This document shows, piece after piece, positions 33,793 to 43,233 of a stretch of DNA of 44,681 bases. A program made the position numbers and the translations under genes. The notes beneath the pieces are model-generated. The model saw only the letters and a list, made by a program, of their open reading frames with translations, was not told where the DNA came from and made no database searches. The stretch is from assembly GCA_000817115.1 (NCBI GenBank), contig JUEO01000009.1:1-44681 (forward strand). The letters are read 5' to 3'. Position 1 is the stretch's first letter. The number at the start of each line of letters is the position of its first letter. Source of the stretch: a marine actinobacterium MedAcidi-G2B (GTDB lineage Bacteria > Actinomycetota > Acidimicrobiia > Acidimicrobiales > MedAcidi-G1).

Positions 33793-35903
33793 TTCAGCTT
33801 CTTTATTAACTCTGTGGCTGCTCCAGCGATCACAGTACCGGGAGGGAAGATAGCTGATGCTCCTGCCGCTAATAAAGCATCGTGGTCCTGTGCTGGTATA
33901 ACTCCACCTACAACTATGGCTATGTCTTCACGCCCAAGATTTTGCAGCTCTGCGCGTAGTTCAGGCACGAGGGTTAAGTGACTCGCTGTCATTGAACTCA
34001 CCCCTACAACGTGAACATCATTTTCTACTGCTTGGCGCGCTACTTCTGCTGGAGTCGAAAATAAAGGACCAATATCAACATCAAATCCTAAATCTGCAAA
34101 GGCAGTGGAAACTACTTTTTGTCCTCGGTCATGGCCATCTTGGCCCATCTTGGCTACCAAAATTCTTGGTTGACGCCCATGTCGAGATTCGAATTCTGCT
34201 ACTTGAATTCGTGCAGTTTGCACTGCTTCTTCATCTCCTGCTTCGGAACTAAATACTCCAGAAATTGTTCTTACCTCCGCTATATGACGACCATACACTT
34301 TTTCTATAGCTTCGCTTATTTCACCGACCGTAGCGTGCGCTCGAGCAGCGTTGACTGCTAACGCTAGCAAGTTACCTTGATCGGTCTCTGCGCAATGTGT
34401 GAGAGCTGCGAGTTCTTGTTCACATTTTTCAGTGTCACGTTCAGTTTTTAAACGCTCTAGTCTTCTGATTTGGTCTGCGCGAACTTGGGCATTATCGACT
34501 CGTAAGACATCGATTTCTTCTTCGCTGTCAAGTTGGTAGCGATTCACGCCAATTACTACTTGGCGCCCTGAATCAATTCGAGCTTGTATGCGTGCTGCCG
34601 ATTCTTCGATTCTCATTTTCGGTATGCCTGCTTCAATTGCTGCAGCCATTCCACCAATGTCTTCGATTTCTGCTATGTGTCCCCAAGCTCGATTAGCAAG
34701 GTCATGGGTTAATTTTTCTACGTGGTAACTACCTCCCCATGGATCTATAACTCGGCAAGTGTCGCTTTCTTCCTGCAAAAAGAGTTGCGTATTGCGAGCA
34801 ATATGGGCTGAAAAGTCTGACGGTAGCGCTAACGCTTCATCTAATGCATTTGTATGGAGAGATTGAGTGTGCCCTTGCGTTGCCGCCATTGCTTCAATAC
34901 AGGTACGAACCACATTGTTATAAGGGTCTTGAGCAGTCAAACTCCATCCGGATGTTTGACAGTGCGTCCGTAATGATAGTGATTTCGGGTTTTGCGGATT
35001 GAACTGTTTCATCAAATGAGCCCAAAGAAGGCGCCCGGCCCTTAACTTTGCGACTTCCATAAAGAAGTTCATTCCAATGCCCCAAAAGAAACTTAGTCTT
35101 GGGGCAAAAGCATCTACATCAAGGCCTGCATCTATTGCAGCTCGAACATATTCAATGCCATCTGCCAGCGTGTACGCCAACTCCAAATCAGCGGTCGCTC
35201 CTGCTTCCTGTATGTGATAGCCCGAAATAGAGATTGGGTTAAACTTTGGCATCTCCTTGCTAGACCACTCAATAATGTCTGAGACGATACGCATTGATGG
35301 CCCTGGCGGATAGATGTAGGTGTTTCGAACCATGAATTCTTTCAAAATGTCGTTCTGAATAGTTCCTGTAAGTTGAGCCGGAGAAACTCCTTGTTCTTCC
35401 GCTACCACTACGTAAAAAGCCAAAATTGGTAATACAGCTCCATTCATCGTGAATGAGACACTCATTTGATCAAGAGGTATTCCTTCGAACAACGCCCGCA
35501 TATCAAGAATGGAATCTATGGCTACTCCGGCCATACCGACGTCTCCAGCTACTCGAGGATGATCACTGTCATAACCTCGATGAGTTGCTAAATCAAAAGC
35601 CACAGAAAGGCCGCGTTGTCCTGCTTCAAGATTGCGGCGGTAAAAAGCATTTGATTCTTCTGCGGTTGAAAATCCTGCATACTGCCTAACTGTCCATGGC
35701 TGGTTTGTATACATCGTGGGATATGGGCCTCTCAAATATGGTGGAAACCCTGGCCATGTGTTAAGAAAATCAACCTCGTCGATGTCTTTTTCTGTTGAGT
35801 AGCGACGTACCTCAATTTGTTCTGGGGTGCTGAACGTTTCATTATTTTCTGGAAATTCTGAATCTTGTTCCTGCATCTTGATCGTAGAGAAATCTGGAAT
35901 CAT
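33789..35903 (-). CDS. mutB: Methylmalonyl-CoA mutase large (catalytic) subunit
   Basis: A 704-residue adenosylcobalamin-dependent mutase that isomerises methylmalonyl-CoA and succinyl-CoA. The N-terminal TIM barrel has [20 protein letters not shown] and [19 protein letters not shown]. Substrate-side blocks [17 protein letters not shown] and [19 protein letters not shown] follow. The C-terminal B12 domain starts near residue 577 with [17 protein letters not shown], where the D-x-H-x-x-G His is the lower cobalt ligand. The motifs fit methylmalonyl- rather than isobutyryl- or ethylmalonyl-CoA mutase. A Shine-Dalgarno AGGAAA precedes the ATG, which overlaps the mutA stop by 4 bases. Confidence 0.97.
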   Translation of the reverse strand: MIPDFSTIKMQEQDSEFPENNETFSTPEQIEVRRYSTEKDIDEVDFLNTWPGFPPYLRGPYPTMYTNQPWTVRQYAGFSTAEESNAFYRRNLEAGQRGLSVAFDLATHRGYDSDHPRVAGDVGMAGVAIDSILDMRALFEGIPLDQMSVSFTMNGAVLPILAFYVVVAEEQGVSPAQLTGTIQNDILKEFMVRNTYIYPPGPSMRIVSDIIEWSSKEMPKFNPISISGYHIQEAGATADLELAYTLADGIEYVRAAIDAGLDVDAFAPRLSFFWGIGMNFFMEVAKLRAGRLLWAHLMKQFNPQNPKSLSLRTHCQTSGWSLTAQDPYNNVVRTCIEAMAATQGHTQSLHTNALDEALALPSDFSAHIARNTQLFLQEESDTCRVIDPWGGSYHVEKLTHDLANRAWGHIAEIEDIGGMAAAIEAGIPKMRIEESAARIQARIDSGRQVVIGVNRYQLDSEEEIDVLRVDNAQVRADQIRRLERLKTERDTEKCEQELAALTHCAETDQGNLLALAVNAARAHATVGEISEAIEKVYGRHIAEVRTISGVFSSEAGDEEAVQTARIQVAEFESRHGRQPRILVAKMGQDGHDRGQKVVSTAFADLGFDVDIGPLFSTPAEVARQAVENDVHVVGVSSMTASHLTLVPELRAELQNLGREDIAIVVGGVIPAQDHDALLAAGASAIFPPGTVIAGAATELIKKLK

Positions 35904-37270
35904 GATTTGTTTCCTGACTCTTCAAACGGCTCAGACCAACGACGCAGTTGAAATGGGCCATTTGGCGCATGAGAAAAAGGCGTCCGGTTTAATTTTTCCT
36001 CATCAGAATTTGGGTAAATGTTTACACCAATTAAAGATGCTTTTCCTGATTCCAAACGTCCTTTACGCTCTTCCCATGTGGCTTCTATCTCTGTCAGTAT
36101 TTTTCCATTAGCTAGTGCAGCTTCCATGCCGCCTTCAGCTTCTATGGCTTGAAACCGTTTCCAAGATTCTTCAGCGAGTTCTTTTGTTAGATTTTCGAGA
36201 TACCAGGATCCTCCTCCTGGATCTGTTACCTGAGCTAAACCGCTTTCTTCTGTGAGTAACAGCTGAGTGTTTCGGGCGAGACGCTGCCCAAATTCTTCGG
36301 ATTGACCTAGCGGTGTATCAAAGGGGCGTGAAGTAACTGCGTTTGCTCCGCTAGTTCCTGCAGCAAACGCAGCAACTGTCGTACGTAAAAGATTCATCCA
36401 TGGGTCGGAGCGGGTCAGCATCGCTGCTGAGGTGACGGCAGTCTGGTGTTGAGGGATTGGGTCTATGTCGCAATGCTGCTGCACTTGTTGCCAGAGATGT
36501 CGTGCTGCACGGAATTTAGCCATCGTGAGGAATTGATCGGTATCAGCTGAGTAAGTAAAGGTAAATGAGGTTGCTGTATTTTTAGGCTCTATCCCGTTGT
36601 CTTCCAGATGTCTTAAATAGGAGACTCCTGTGGCTAGCGAGCAAGCGAGTTCCCATGCTTCACTTGCTCCTGCTTCGGCGTAGACCGTGGAATCGACAGT
36701 GATGGGATGAATGTTGGGGAGGCCAAGTGTGGAATTAACGGCATCAACTATTCCGTCCCAGTTAGGCGTTCCTCCATAGCGAGAAGAAACACCCAACGGG
36801 TCAAGCCCGAGGTCACCTTTACATGAAGAAAAGTCTTTGCCGTCCCAAAACTTTAATAGTTCCGCTGCTACCTCAACTCCATAGGGGCTGGGATGTAGCG
36901 AAATGCTTGTCATCTCTGGGTATATGTCACTCAAAATATGTCGAAGGTCTGAAGATCCAATGGTGAAGAGGTCTAGAAGCAGTGAGGTTGAACCTTTCAT
37001 TAATTCTTCAAGCGCGATTTTGTTTGCGGCTTCTGGAGTTGTCGCCATAATTAATGCACGAATGTCCCATGTGGGACTGCCTGGTGAAGCAACTCTTCCG
37101 ATGCTGTCTGCTGCTGAGTAAAGCGGTTTAACTGATATTCCATCAGTAGTTGTTGTAATTAATGATTCCAGCGTTCCCTTTTTTAAAGTTTTTTCTGCAT
37201 GGGCAACCCAATCTGAATTCGAAACTTGTTCAAATTCATTAGCCAATGGCAGTGGAGTGAAATCCGACAT
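35900..37270 (-). CDS. mutA: Methylmalonyl-CoA mutase small subunit, short form without the pseudo-B12 domain
   Basis: A 456-residue homologue of the mutase barrel that pairs with MutB as the non-catalytic subunit. It keeps [20 protein letters not shown], the [20 protein letters not shown] block and the [11 protein letters not shown] end of the barrel. It lacks the D-x-H-x-x-G B12 motif. It then stops, about 150 residues short of typical MutA proteins of around 600 residues, which carry a degenerate C-terminal B12 domain. No remnant of that domain lies between its end and mutB, because the two genes overlap by 4 bases. TACGAT lies 6 bases before its ATG, so the operon may start with a leaderless mutA. 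Confidence 0.92.
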   Translation of the reverse strand: MSDFTPLPLANEFEQVSNSDWVAHAEKTLKKGTLESLITTTTDGISVKPLYSAADSIGRVASPGSPTWDIRALIMATTPEAANKIALEELMKGSTSLLLDLFTIGSSDLRHILSDIYPEMTSISLHPSPYGVEVAAELLKFWDGKDFSSCKGDLGLDPLGVSSRYGGTPNWDGIVDAVNSTLGLPNIHPITVDSTVYAEAGASEAWELACSLATGVSYLRHLEDNGIEPKNTATSFTFTYSADTDQFLTMAKFRAARHLWQQVQQHCDIDPIPQHQTAVTSAAMLTRSDPWMNLLRTTVAAFAAGTSGANAVTSRPFDTPLGQSEEFGQRLARNTQLLLTEESGLAQVTDPGGGSWYLENLTKELAEESWKRFQAIEAEGGMEAALANGKILTEIEATWEERKGRLESGKASLIGVNIYPNSDEEKLNRTPFSHAPNGPFQLRRWSEPFEESGNKS

Positions 37271-37276
37271 CTTTAA

Positions 37277-37282
37277 ATCGTA
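37277..37282 (-). promoter_or_regulatory. Candidate -10 box for leaderless mutA-mutB-meaB transcript
   Basis: TACGAT on the minus strand, 6 bases before the ATG at 37268-37270. No room for a cobalamin riboswitch and no Shine-Dalgarno sequence. Confidence 0.45.
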
Positions 37283-37414
37283 GGTGAGGATTTGTCATTA
37301 TTGGGAATTTATGTGACTGATGACCCGTGAATTAAAGATTTTTTGCCTATTTAAAGGGCTCTTTGAGGTTTGCCCGATTGATCATTCAAGGGATTTGAAT
37401 GCAATGATATAAGC

Positions 37415-38452
37415 ATGCGTATTACAACTCTTCTTAACTATTCGACCGATCCAAATGAAGCTGCTGCTCAGGCCCGTGAACTTGAGGCTGCCGGTGTTGA
37501 CAAAATTTGGATACCTGAGGCTTACGGATTAGATGCTGTAAGTTTGTTGGGCTATCTAGCTGCCACCACTGACACTATTGAACTAGCGAGTGGCATTCTC
37601 AATACTTATAGCCGCACTCCGGCTTTGCTCGCTCAAACAGCGGCGGGGCTTGATGCGTTATCTGGTGGCCGTTTTTCTCTCGGTCTTGGTGCATCCGGCC
37701 CTCAAGTAATTGAGGGATTTCATGGGATGCCATATTCAATGCCACTTACTCGTATAAAAGAAATTGTTTCTATCTGTCGCATTGCGTGGAAGCGGGAGAA
37801 ACTCGAGTTTGAAGGAAAAGTTTTCACTTTGCCGTTGCCCCCTGAGCAGGGCACGGGGTTAGGTAAACCGCTGAAGATTATTAACCATATGGTGCGTGAC
37901 TATATTCCGATTTATATCGCGGCACTTGGCAGTAAGAGTGTTGAAGAAACTGCTGCAAGTACCGATGGGTGGTTACCTTTCTTGGTGTATCCGGAACGTA
38001 TGCATCTAATCTGGGGAGAACCTGTAAAAGCTGGATTAGCTCGTCGCGACCCTTCGCTGGGAGAGTTCGACGTTGTAGCTGGCGGGATTGTTGCCATTGG
38101 TGATGACGCTGCACAATACCGTGATTTTGCTCGCCCAAGCGCTGCTCTATACATCGGCGGAATGGGTGCAAGAGGTAAAAACTTTTATAACGATGTTTGT
38201 CGGGATTATGGTTTCGCAGATGAAGCTATAGCTGTTCAAGACGCTTATCTAGATGGACGTAGAGAAGATGCTATGGCTGCTTTACCAGCAGAGTTGATTG
38301 AAAATACAACTTTGTGTGGTGACGAGGCTTACATCGTTGATCGTTTAGCCGCTTATAAAGAGGCTGGGGTGACTTCGCTGAACGTGAATGCTATCGGAGG
38401 CGACGCAGCACGTACGTTAGGCAAACTCCGAGAACTAGCTGAACACGCTTAA
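37415..38452 (+). CDS. LLM-class F420-dependent oxidoreductase
   Basis: A 345-residue luciferase-like TIM-barrel protein. Motifs include DKIWIPEAYGLDAVSLLGYLAA near residue 30, IELASGILNTYSRTPALLAQ near residue 62, and GRFSLGLGASGPQVIEGFHG near residue 90. The last is the block that forms the F420/flavin site in the actinobacterial branch. It should be a cytoplasmic oxidoreductase that uses reduced F420 or FMN; its substrate is unknown. It is divergent from mutA across 144 bases, where I see no other feature beyond the mutA box, and converges on the SDR gene with a 4-base overlap of stops. Confidence 0.88.
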   Translation: MRITTLLNYSTDPNEAAAQARELEAAGVDKIWIPEAYGLDAVSLLGYLAATTDTIELASGILNTYSRTPALLAQTAAGLDALSGGRFSLGLGASGPQVIEGFHGMPYSMPLTRIKEIVSICRIAWKREKLEFEGKVFTLPLPPEQGTGLGKPLKIINHMVRDYIPIYIAALGSKSVEETAASTDGWLPFLVYPERMHLIWGEPVKAGLARRDPSLGEFDVVAGGIVAIGDDAAQYRDFARPSAALYIGGMGARGKNFYNDVCRDYGFADEAIAVQDAYLDGRREDAMAALPAELIENTTLCGDEAYIVDRLAAYKEAGVTSLNVNAIGGDAARTLGKLRELAEHA

Positions 38453-39261
38453 TCCTCCACATAATCAAGCGGATTGAATTTAACTCCAATCATTGATGCT
38501 TCTGTAATTCGCCGTGGGGCTTCTCCTAACCAAAAGTTGAGTGCTAAGCGATGCGGATGACGAACGTGACGGCGTTTATTCTGGGTAGCTAAGACAACTC
38601 GCTTAGCAAGTTTTTCTGGTGTTGTTTTAGGTAGAAAACCAAGATTTTCAAATCTTTGAACGGACCGTTGAATACTTTCTGAGGCTGTCTCAACTGCATC
38701 CCACATACGTGTATCAACCGGACCGGGAGCTACAAGCGTTGCATGAATTGGGGTGTTTTTAAGCTCTATACGTAAAGCAGCAACAAAATTGTTCAAACCT
38801 GCTTTTGTGGCACAATAAGGGCCCATTCCCGCGAAACCAGATGTGCCTGCGAGAGAAGATAAATAAACTAAAGCACCTCTTTCTCGTTCTATCATCCCCG
38901 GTAATACTTGACGTGTTAACACCATGGGGGTTTCAAGGTTTATTCGCGCTGCTGTTCGAATGTCTTCGGTAGCAACAGTGGCTACCGGATTGACTGTTTC
39001 TACCCCAGCGTTATTAACTAGTACGTCTATCGGCCCATAAAGCGACTCAATTTCTTGAATTAAGTTATCTACAGTTTCTGCAGTACTTAAATCTGCCACG
39101 TGAGCTACACCGTTAATTTCTGTAGCAACTCTTTCTAAATCTTCTCCTGATCGCGCCGTCACGATTACTTGCGCTCCTTTTGCTGAATATTCGTGGGCTA
39201 ACGCTGCTCCGATCCCGCGGGACCCCCCAGTGACTAAAACTTGTGCATTTTTTATATCCAT
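38449..39261 (-). CDS. Short-chain dehydrogenase/reductase (SDR)
   Basis: A 270-residue classical SDR. The cofactor motif is VTGGSRGIGAA at residues 11-21. LVNNAGVETV carries the structural NAG motif, LVYLSSLAGTSG the catalytic Ser, and the catalytic Tyr and Lys lie in YCATKAG near residue 155. TARSGEDLE after strand 2 contains an Arg that would favour NADP. After the core, a C-terminal segment with basic residues (RRHVRHPHRLAL) may associate with membranes. The substrate is unknown. TAAGTT lies 6 bases before its ATG. It is divergent from the epoxide hydrolase by 80 bases. Confidence 0.88.
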   Translation of the reverse strand: MDIKNAQVLVTGGSRGIGAALAHEYSAKGAQVIVTARSGEDLERVATEINGVAHVADLSTAETVDNLIQEIESLYGPIDVLVNNAGVETVNPVATVATEDIRTAARINLETPMVLTRQVLPGMIERERGALVYLSSLAGTSGFAGMGPYCATKAGLNNFVAALRIELKNTPIHATLVAPGPVDTRMWDAVETASESIQRSVQRFENLGFLPKTTPEKLAKRVVLATQNKRRHVRHPHRLALNFWLGEAPRRITEASMIGVKFNPLDYVED

Positions 39262-39267
39262 ACTTTT

Positions 39268-39273
39268 AACTTA
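39268..39273 (-). promoter_or_regulatory. Candidate -10 box for leaderless SDR transcript
   Basis: TAAGTT on the minus strand, 6 bases before the ATG at 39259-39261. The same hexamer precedes glpX. Confidence 0.45.
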
Positions 39274-39341
39274 GTACCGGGCTCCTACCTTAGGAAAGAA
39301 GCAGAGTACGATTTTGATAATTAAGCCAAAAAGGATTCAAA

Positions 39342-40493
39342 GTGTCAGAAGAAATTCACCCTTTCTCAATTTCAGTTACCGAAGATCAAATTTCTGATCT
39401 GAAAAGTCGATTAAACGCCACTCGTTGGCCTGATCAAATTCCCAATAGCGGATGGGATTACGGATGTGATCAAACTTGGTTAAAAGATCTTGCCCATTAT
39501 TGGGCGAATGAATTTGATTGGCGGTCCGTTGAGAGTCGACTGAACTCTTTTGACCATTGTTCAACTGAAATAGACGGCCAAAATTTTCATTTCATACATC
39601 AAAGGTCTCCTCACGAAGAAGCTTTACCTTTAGTTCTGAATCATGGATGGCCCGGGTCTGTAACCGAATTTCTTAAAGTGATTGAACCATTGACGGATCC
39701 GGTGGCTTACGGAGGTGACCCTTCTGATGCATTTCATGTAATTGCTCCTTCTCTTCCGGGCTATGGATGGTCTGAGCCTCCTAGAGAAAAGGGATGGGGA
39801 GTGAACCGTACTGCGTCTGCTTTAGTAGCTCTGATGGATCGCCTTGGCTACGAAAAGTATGGAGTGCAAGGTGGAGATTGGGGTTCGATGGTTTCTCGCC
39901 ACATGGCTCACCTTGATCAAGACAAAGTTGTTGGTTGCCATGTGAACATGATGGCAGCGGGACCTGCGGGCAATGATGATGACTTTGAAGATATTTCCCC
40001 AGCAGAACAACAACATTTTGATAGGAGTTCTTGGTATGCGGCTGAAGACAACGGATATTTCCGGATACAAGAGACTCGTCCACAAACTCTCGGAACAGGA
40101 TTGAATGACTCCCCAGCGGGATTGCTTTCTTGGATTGGCGAAAAATTTTACGGTTGGACGGATCATGATGATGATCTGTTTTCAATAGTTGATCGTGACA
40201 CTCTTCTGGCAAACGTTTCTGTGTACTGGTTCACTGAAACAATCAATTCATCTACTCGCTTCTATTTTGAGAATAGGCAACCAAATGGTATGACTATGGA
40301 ATCTTTAGGGGATGTTCCACTTGGTGTTTCAGCTTTTCCGAATGAGTTATTTGTGGCTCGCCGGCGATGGGTGGAAGCTTCCCATAACGTCGTTTTTTGG
40401 GTAGAGCATGAAAAAGGCGGCCATTTTGCTTCTCTTGAAGCACCCCAAGTTTATGTTAACGATGTTCAAGATTTCTTTCGAGGGCTTCGATGA
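39342..40493 (+). CDS. Epoxide hydrolase family protein (EHN domain)
   Basis: A 383-residue alpha/beta hydrolase with the N-terminal epoxide hydrolase domain (SVTEDQISDLKSRLNATRWP at residues 12-31). The HGWPGS oxyanion motif lies near residue 103. The nucleophile is Asp179 in VQGGDWGSM, the base is probably the His in KGGHFASLEAP near residue 364, and a conserved Tyr sits in the lid. It should open epoxides or related strained esters to diols. It begins with GTG and has a Shine-Dalgarno AAGGA 7 to 8 bases upstream. It overlaps the next hydrolase by 4 bases (ATGA), so the two are translationally coupled. Confidence 0.9.
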   Translation: MSEEIHPFSISVTEDQISDLKSRLNATRWPDQIPNSGWDYGCDQTWLKDLAHYWANEFDWRSVESRLNSFDHCSTEIDGQNFHFIHQRSPHEEALPLVLNHGWPGSVTEFLKVIEPLTDPVAYGGDPSDAFHVIAPSLPGYGWSEPPREKGWGVNRTASALVALMDRLGYEKYGVQGGDWGSMVSRHMAHLDQDKVVGCHVNMMAAGPAGNDDDFEDISPAEQQHFDRSSWYAAEDNGYFRIQETRPQTLGTGLNDSPAGLLSWIGEKFYGWTDHDDDLFSIVDRDTLLANVSVYWFTETINSSTRFYFENRQPNGMTMESLGDVPLGVSAFPNELFVARRRWVEASHNVVFWVEHEKGGHFASLEAPQVYVNDVQDFFRGLR

Positions 40494-41170
40494 TTTCGGG
40501 GGGAGACGGCATACAGATTGGACTTGATTCACAAGGATCGGGTCCTTTGCTTGTATTCACCCACGGTTGGGTTAACGATCGGACAGTTTGGAACCCATTG
40601 ATTCAGAACCTTTCTACTGACCATATGGCTGTGAGTTGGGATCTTCGCGGTCACGGCGAAAGCGGCACTCCGCCCCCTGGTTCGTATTCTCGTGAACATG
40701 CACTTTCTGATCTGCGGGCTGTTCTTAATGCGGTTGGACGCCCCGCTGTCTTGGTCGGTCATAGTCTTGGAGGTTATTTATCTCTCGCTCATGCTCTTGA
40801 CTGTCCTGAAGATATAGCCGGTCTTGTTTTGATAGCAGCTGGACCAGGTTTTCGAAATGCTGAGGCCCGTGAAGAATGGAATGATGCTGTTCGAACCAGT
40901 GCAGAGAAGCTTGATCAAGGCCCTGGAGTTGAAGAAATATCTATGCACGTTGATTCTGAAGTGATTGATCATTTAACCGATATCTCTGCATCAACTTTGG
41001 TGATTCTTGGTGAACGCGATAAACGATTTGCTGCTGCTGCTTCACTGTTTTCTAGAGACCTCAACGTCCATGAGAGTGTCGTGATTCCTGATCAAGGGCA
41101 CATGGTTCATTTAAAAGCGTCAGATCAATGTGCCGATGCGATTAGGTCTTTCGTCGCCTCTTTGTCTTGA
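40490..41170 (+). CDS. Alpha/beta hydrolase
   Basis: A 226-residue alpha/beta fold hydrolase. HGWVNDRTVWNPLI follows the oxyanion strand and WDLRGHGES is the usual strand-4 block. The nucleophile elbow is GHSLGG with Ser92. The acid is in ILGERDKRF near residue 170 and the His in DQGHMVHL near residue 205. A Ser nucleophile indicates an esterase, thioesterase or peptidase-like role, in contrast to the Asp of the preceding epoxide hydrolase. The lid domain is short. It overlaps both neighbours by 4 bases, so the three genes probably act together. The substrate is unknown. Confidence 0.87.
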   Translation: MISGGDGIQIGLDSQGSGPLLVFTHGWVNDRTVWNPLIQNLSTDHMAVSWDLRGHGESGTPPPGSYSREHALSDLRAVLNAVGRPAVLVGHSLGGYLSLAHALDCPEDIAGLVLIAAGPGFRNAEAREEWNDAVRTSAEKLDQGPGVEEISMHVDSEVIDHLTDISASTLVILGERDKRFAAAASLFSRDLNVHESVVIPDQGHMVHLKASDQCADAIRSFVASLS

Positions 41171-42024
41171 GTTTTAAAGAACTATCCCGTTTTGTGGACC
41201 TCGAAGGAGGATCCTTCCAGATGGGAAGTGATAATCCGAGGTCCTACCAATCTGATGGTGAAGGTCCAGTTCGAGAAGTTGTGGTAGAGCCTTTCTCTAT
41301 CTCTGCTACTGCAGTTACTAACGAAGAGTTTTTAAAGTTCACGCAAGAAACTAGTTATGTAACTACTGCGGAAAAAGAAGGTTGGTCTTTCGTTTTTTCT
41401 GGGCATCTCCCTCTGGAATTTCCTGCTACACGGGGTGTTCTTGGCGCTGAGTGGTGGAGGCAGGTTCACGAAGCACATTGGAGGAATCCTGAGGGCCCAG
41501 ATAGTTCTATTGTTGACCGTGGAAATCATCCTGTTGTCCACGTTTCATGGTTTGATACTGTTGCTTTTGCTGAGTGGGCCGGAGCTCGTCTACCTACTGA
41601 AGCGGAGTGGGAGTTTGCTGCACGAGGCGGTCTCGACCAATGTGATTTGCCATGGGGGAATGAATTGATTGTTGATGGAGAGCATAGATGCAATATTTGG
41701 ACGGGTATTTTTCCAACGGAGGATACTGCTGAAGATGGGTATGCCGGAACTTGTCCTGTTGATGCGTTCGAACCAAACGAATTTGGGCTCTTCAATTGCT
41801 CAGGAAATGTTTGGGAGTGGTGCAGTGACTGGTTTTCTACTCAATTCGGTGACGTCCGTCCAGTAGTAAATCCTCAGGGAGCGCAGATTGGAACTCATCG
41901 AGTAATTAAGGGTGGATCTTTTCTTTGTCATGACAGTTACTGTCACCGTTATCGGCTGGGAGCACGTTCCTCTACTACCCCAGATAGTTCAACTGGGCAT
42001 CAAGGCATCCGACTCGCTCGCTAA
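41167..42024 (+). CDS. Formylglycine-generating enzyme (SUMF1/FGE family) with intact Cys pair
   Basis: A 285-residue FGE-sulfatase-domain protein. The N-terminal GGSFQMGSD and ATAVTNEEFLKF, and HPVVHVSWFDTVAFAEWAGA with RLPTEAEWEFAARGG in the middle, are family signatures. GNVWEWCSDW follows near residue 215. The C-terminal KGGSFLCHDSYCHRYR contains C254 and C259, the spacing of the catalytic copper-binding pair in true FGEs (Cys336/Cys341 in human). Enzymes of this kind oxidise a Cys in C-x-P-x-R of sulfatases to formylglycine. No sulfatase is in this window. I used the TTG at 41167, which overlaps the preceding stop (TTGA); a GTG at 41194 is an alternative. Confidence 0.88.
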   Translation: MSFKELSRFVDLEGGSFQMGSDNPRSYQSDGEGPVREVVVEPFSISATAVTNEEFLKFTQETSYVTTAEKEGWSFVFSGHLPLEFPATRGVLGAEWWRQVHEAHWRNPEGPDSSIVDRGNHPVVHVSWFDTVAFAEWAGARLPTEAEWEFAARGGLDQCDLPWGNELIVDGEHRCNIWTGIFPTEDTAEDGYAGTCPVDAFEPNEFGLFNCSGNVWEWCSDWFSTQFGDVRPVVNPQGAQIGTHRVIKGGSFLCHDSYCHRYRLGARSSTTPDSSTGHQGIRLAR

Positions 42025-42030
42025 TCCCCG

Positions 42031-42036
42031 TAACCT
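42031..42036 (+). promoter_or_regulatory. Candidate -10 box for leaderless dus transcript
   Basis: TAACCT followed by 6 bases and the ATG at 42043, in the 18-base gap after the FGE gene. Confidence 0.4.
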
Positions 42037-42042
42037 ATTGTT

Positions 42043-43233
42043 ATGGGTTTACGAACAAATGTGAACAAAGAAGTTCAAGTAGCAGCACCAAACGAGTTCG
42101 CCGTGCCCAAAATTGGGGAAATTTCGGTTTGGCCTCCAGTGGTTCTTGCCCCTATGGCGGGAGTAACTAATGCTCCATTTAGAACACTTTGTAGAGAATT
42201 TGGAGCTGGTCTTTATGTCAGCGAAATGATTACTGCCCGTGGTCTTGTTGAAGGTCATTTGAAGACTCGTCGACTTACCCATTTTTCTCCAGAAGAGAAA
42301 CTGCGAAGTATTCAGCTTTATGGAACTGAACCAGTGAGCATGTACGAAGCTGTCAAAATATTGGTAAGTGAGGATCGTGTTGATCATGTAGACCTAAACT
42401 TTGGTTGCCCGATGCCAAAAGTAACAAGGAAGGGTGGCGGAGCTGCGCTTCCTTTAAAGCCAAAGCTTCTTGCCTCGATTGTTAAGGCAGCAATTGATGC
42501 TGCAGATTCAATTCCCGTGACGTTGAAATTTAGAGTTGGTGCTGACGATAAGCACCAAACATTCTTAGATACAGGTCGGATCGCAGAGGATCTTGGAGCG
42601 GCTTCTATCGCTCTTCATGCCCGAACCGCTGAGCAGCTTTATTCAGGTGAAGCTAATTGGACAAAAATTGAGGCATTAAAACAGTCAGTTACGTCTATTC
42701 CTGTTTTTGGAAATGGAGATATATGGGAGCCTTGGGATGCTCTTCGGATGATGCGATCTACAGGTTGTGATGGTGTAGTCGTAGGTCGGGGATGCCTGGG
42801 AAGGCCATGGTTATTCAGGGACCTTGCTTCTGTTTTTGGAATTACCTCAGAGTCTGGTGGTCAAGAACCAACCGACCCACCGGTACTCAGAGATGTCTGT
42901 GAAACTATGATTCGGCATGCGAGCTTACTCATTGACTGGGCAGGGCCACAAGGGATAAAAGACTTTCGTAAACACACCTCTTGGTATTTAAAAGGCTATG
43001 CAACCGGTCCTGCGGCTCGGCATGCGTTAAAAATGATTGAGTCGCTTGATGACTTAAAGCTCTGTCTTTCTGATTTGAATTCCGATCTTTCTCTTGACCC
43101 TGAATCGTTACGTATTCCGCGCAGTCATAGGGGCGGGCCACGGAAAGTTGCTTTACCAGAGGGTTGGTTGGACAATCCAGATGATGTAACTCCCCCACCT
43201 GCTGAGGCTGAAGTGTTGGTGTCAGGTGGATAA
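42043..43233 (+). CDS. dus: tRNA-dihydrouridine synthase
   Basis: A 396-residue flavoprotein that reduces uridine in tRNA D-loops. The FMN-binding barrel begins VVLAPMAGVTNAPFRTLC. The catalytic Cys122 is in NFGCPMPKVTRKGGGAAL. KFRVGADDKH, IALHARTAEQLYSGEANW, VFGNGDIW and DGVVVGRGCLGRPWLF are further DusB-type blocks. The C-terminal helical tRNA-binding domain runs to about residue 360 and is followed by a Pro-rich tail. Which D position it modifies cannot be read from sequence. It overlaps maf by 8 bases. Confidence 0.95.
   Translation: MGLRTNVNKEVQVAAPNEFAVPKIGEISVWPPVVLAPMAGVTNAPFRTLCREFGAGLYVSEMITARGLVEGHLKTRRLTHFSPEEKLRSIQLYGTEPVSMYEAVKILVSEDRVDHVDLNFGCPMPKVTRKGGGAALPLKPKLLASIVKAAIDAADSIPVTLKFRVGADDKHQTFLDTGRIAEDLGAASIALHARTAEQLYSGEANWTKIEALKQSVTSIPVFGNGDIWEPWDALRMMRSTGCDGVVVGRGCLGRPWLFRDLASVFGITSESGGQEPTDPPVLRDVCETMIRHASLLIDWAGPQGIKDFRKHTSWYLKGYATGPAARHALKMIESLDDLKLCLSDLNSDLSLDPESLRIPRSHRGGPRKVALPEGWLDNPDDVTPPPAEAEVLVSGG

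Noticed and set aside
37271-37414. Cobalamin riboswitch before the B12-dependent mutase operon
   Set aside because: The region is only 144 bases, shared with a divergent gene, has no B12-box-like sequence, and a TACGAT box lies 6 bases before mutA, leaving no leader.
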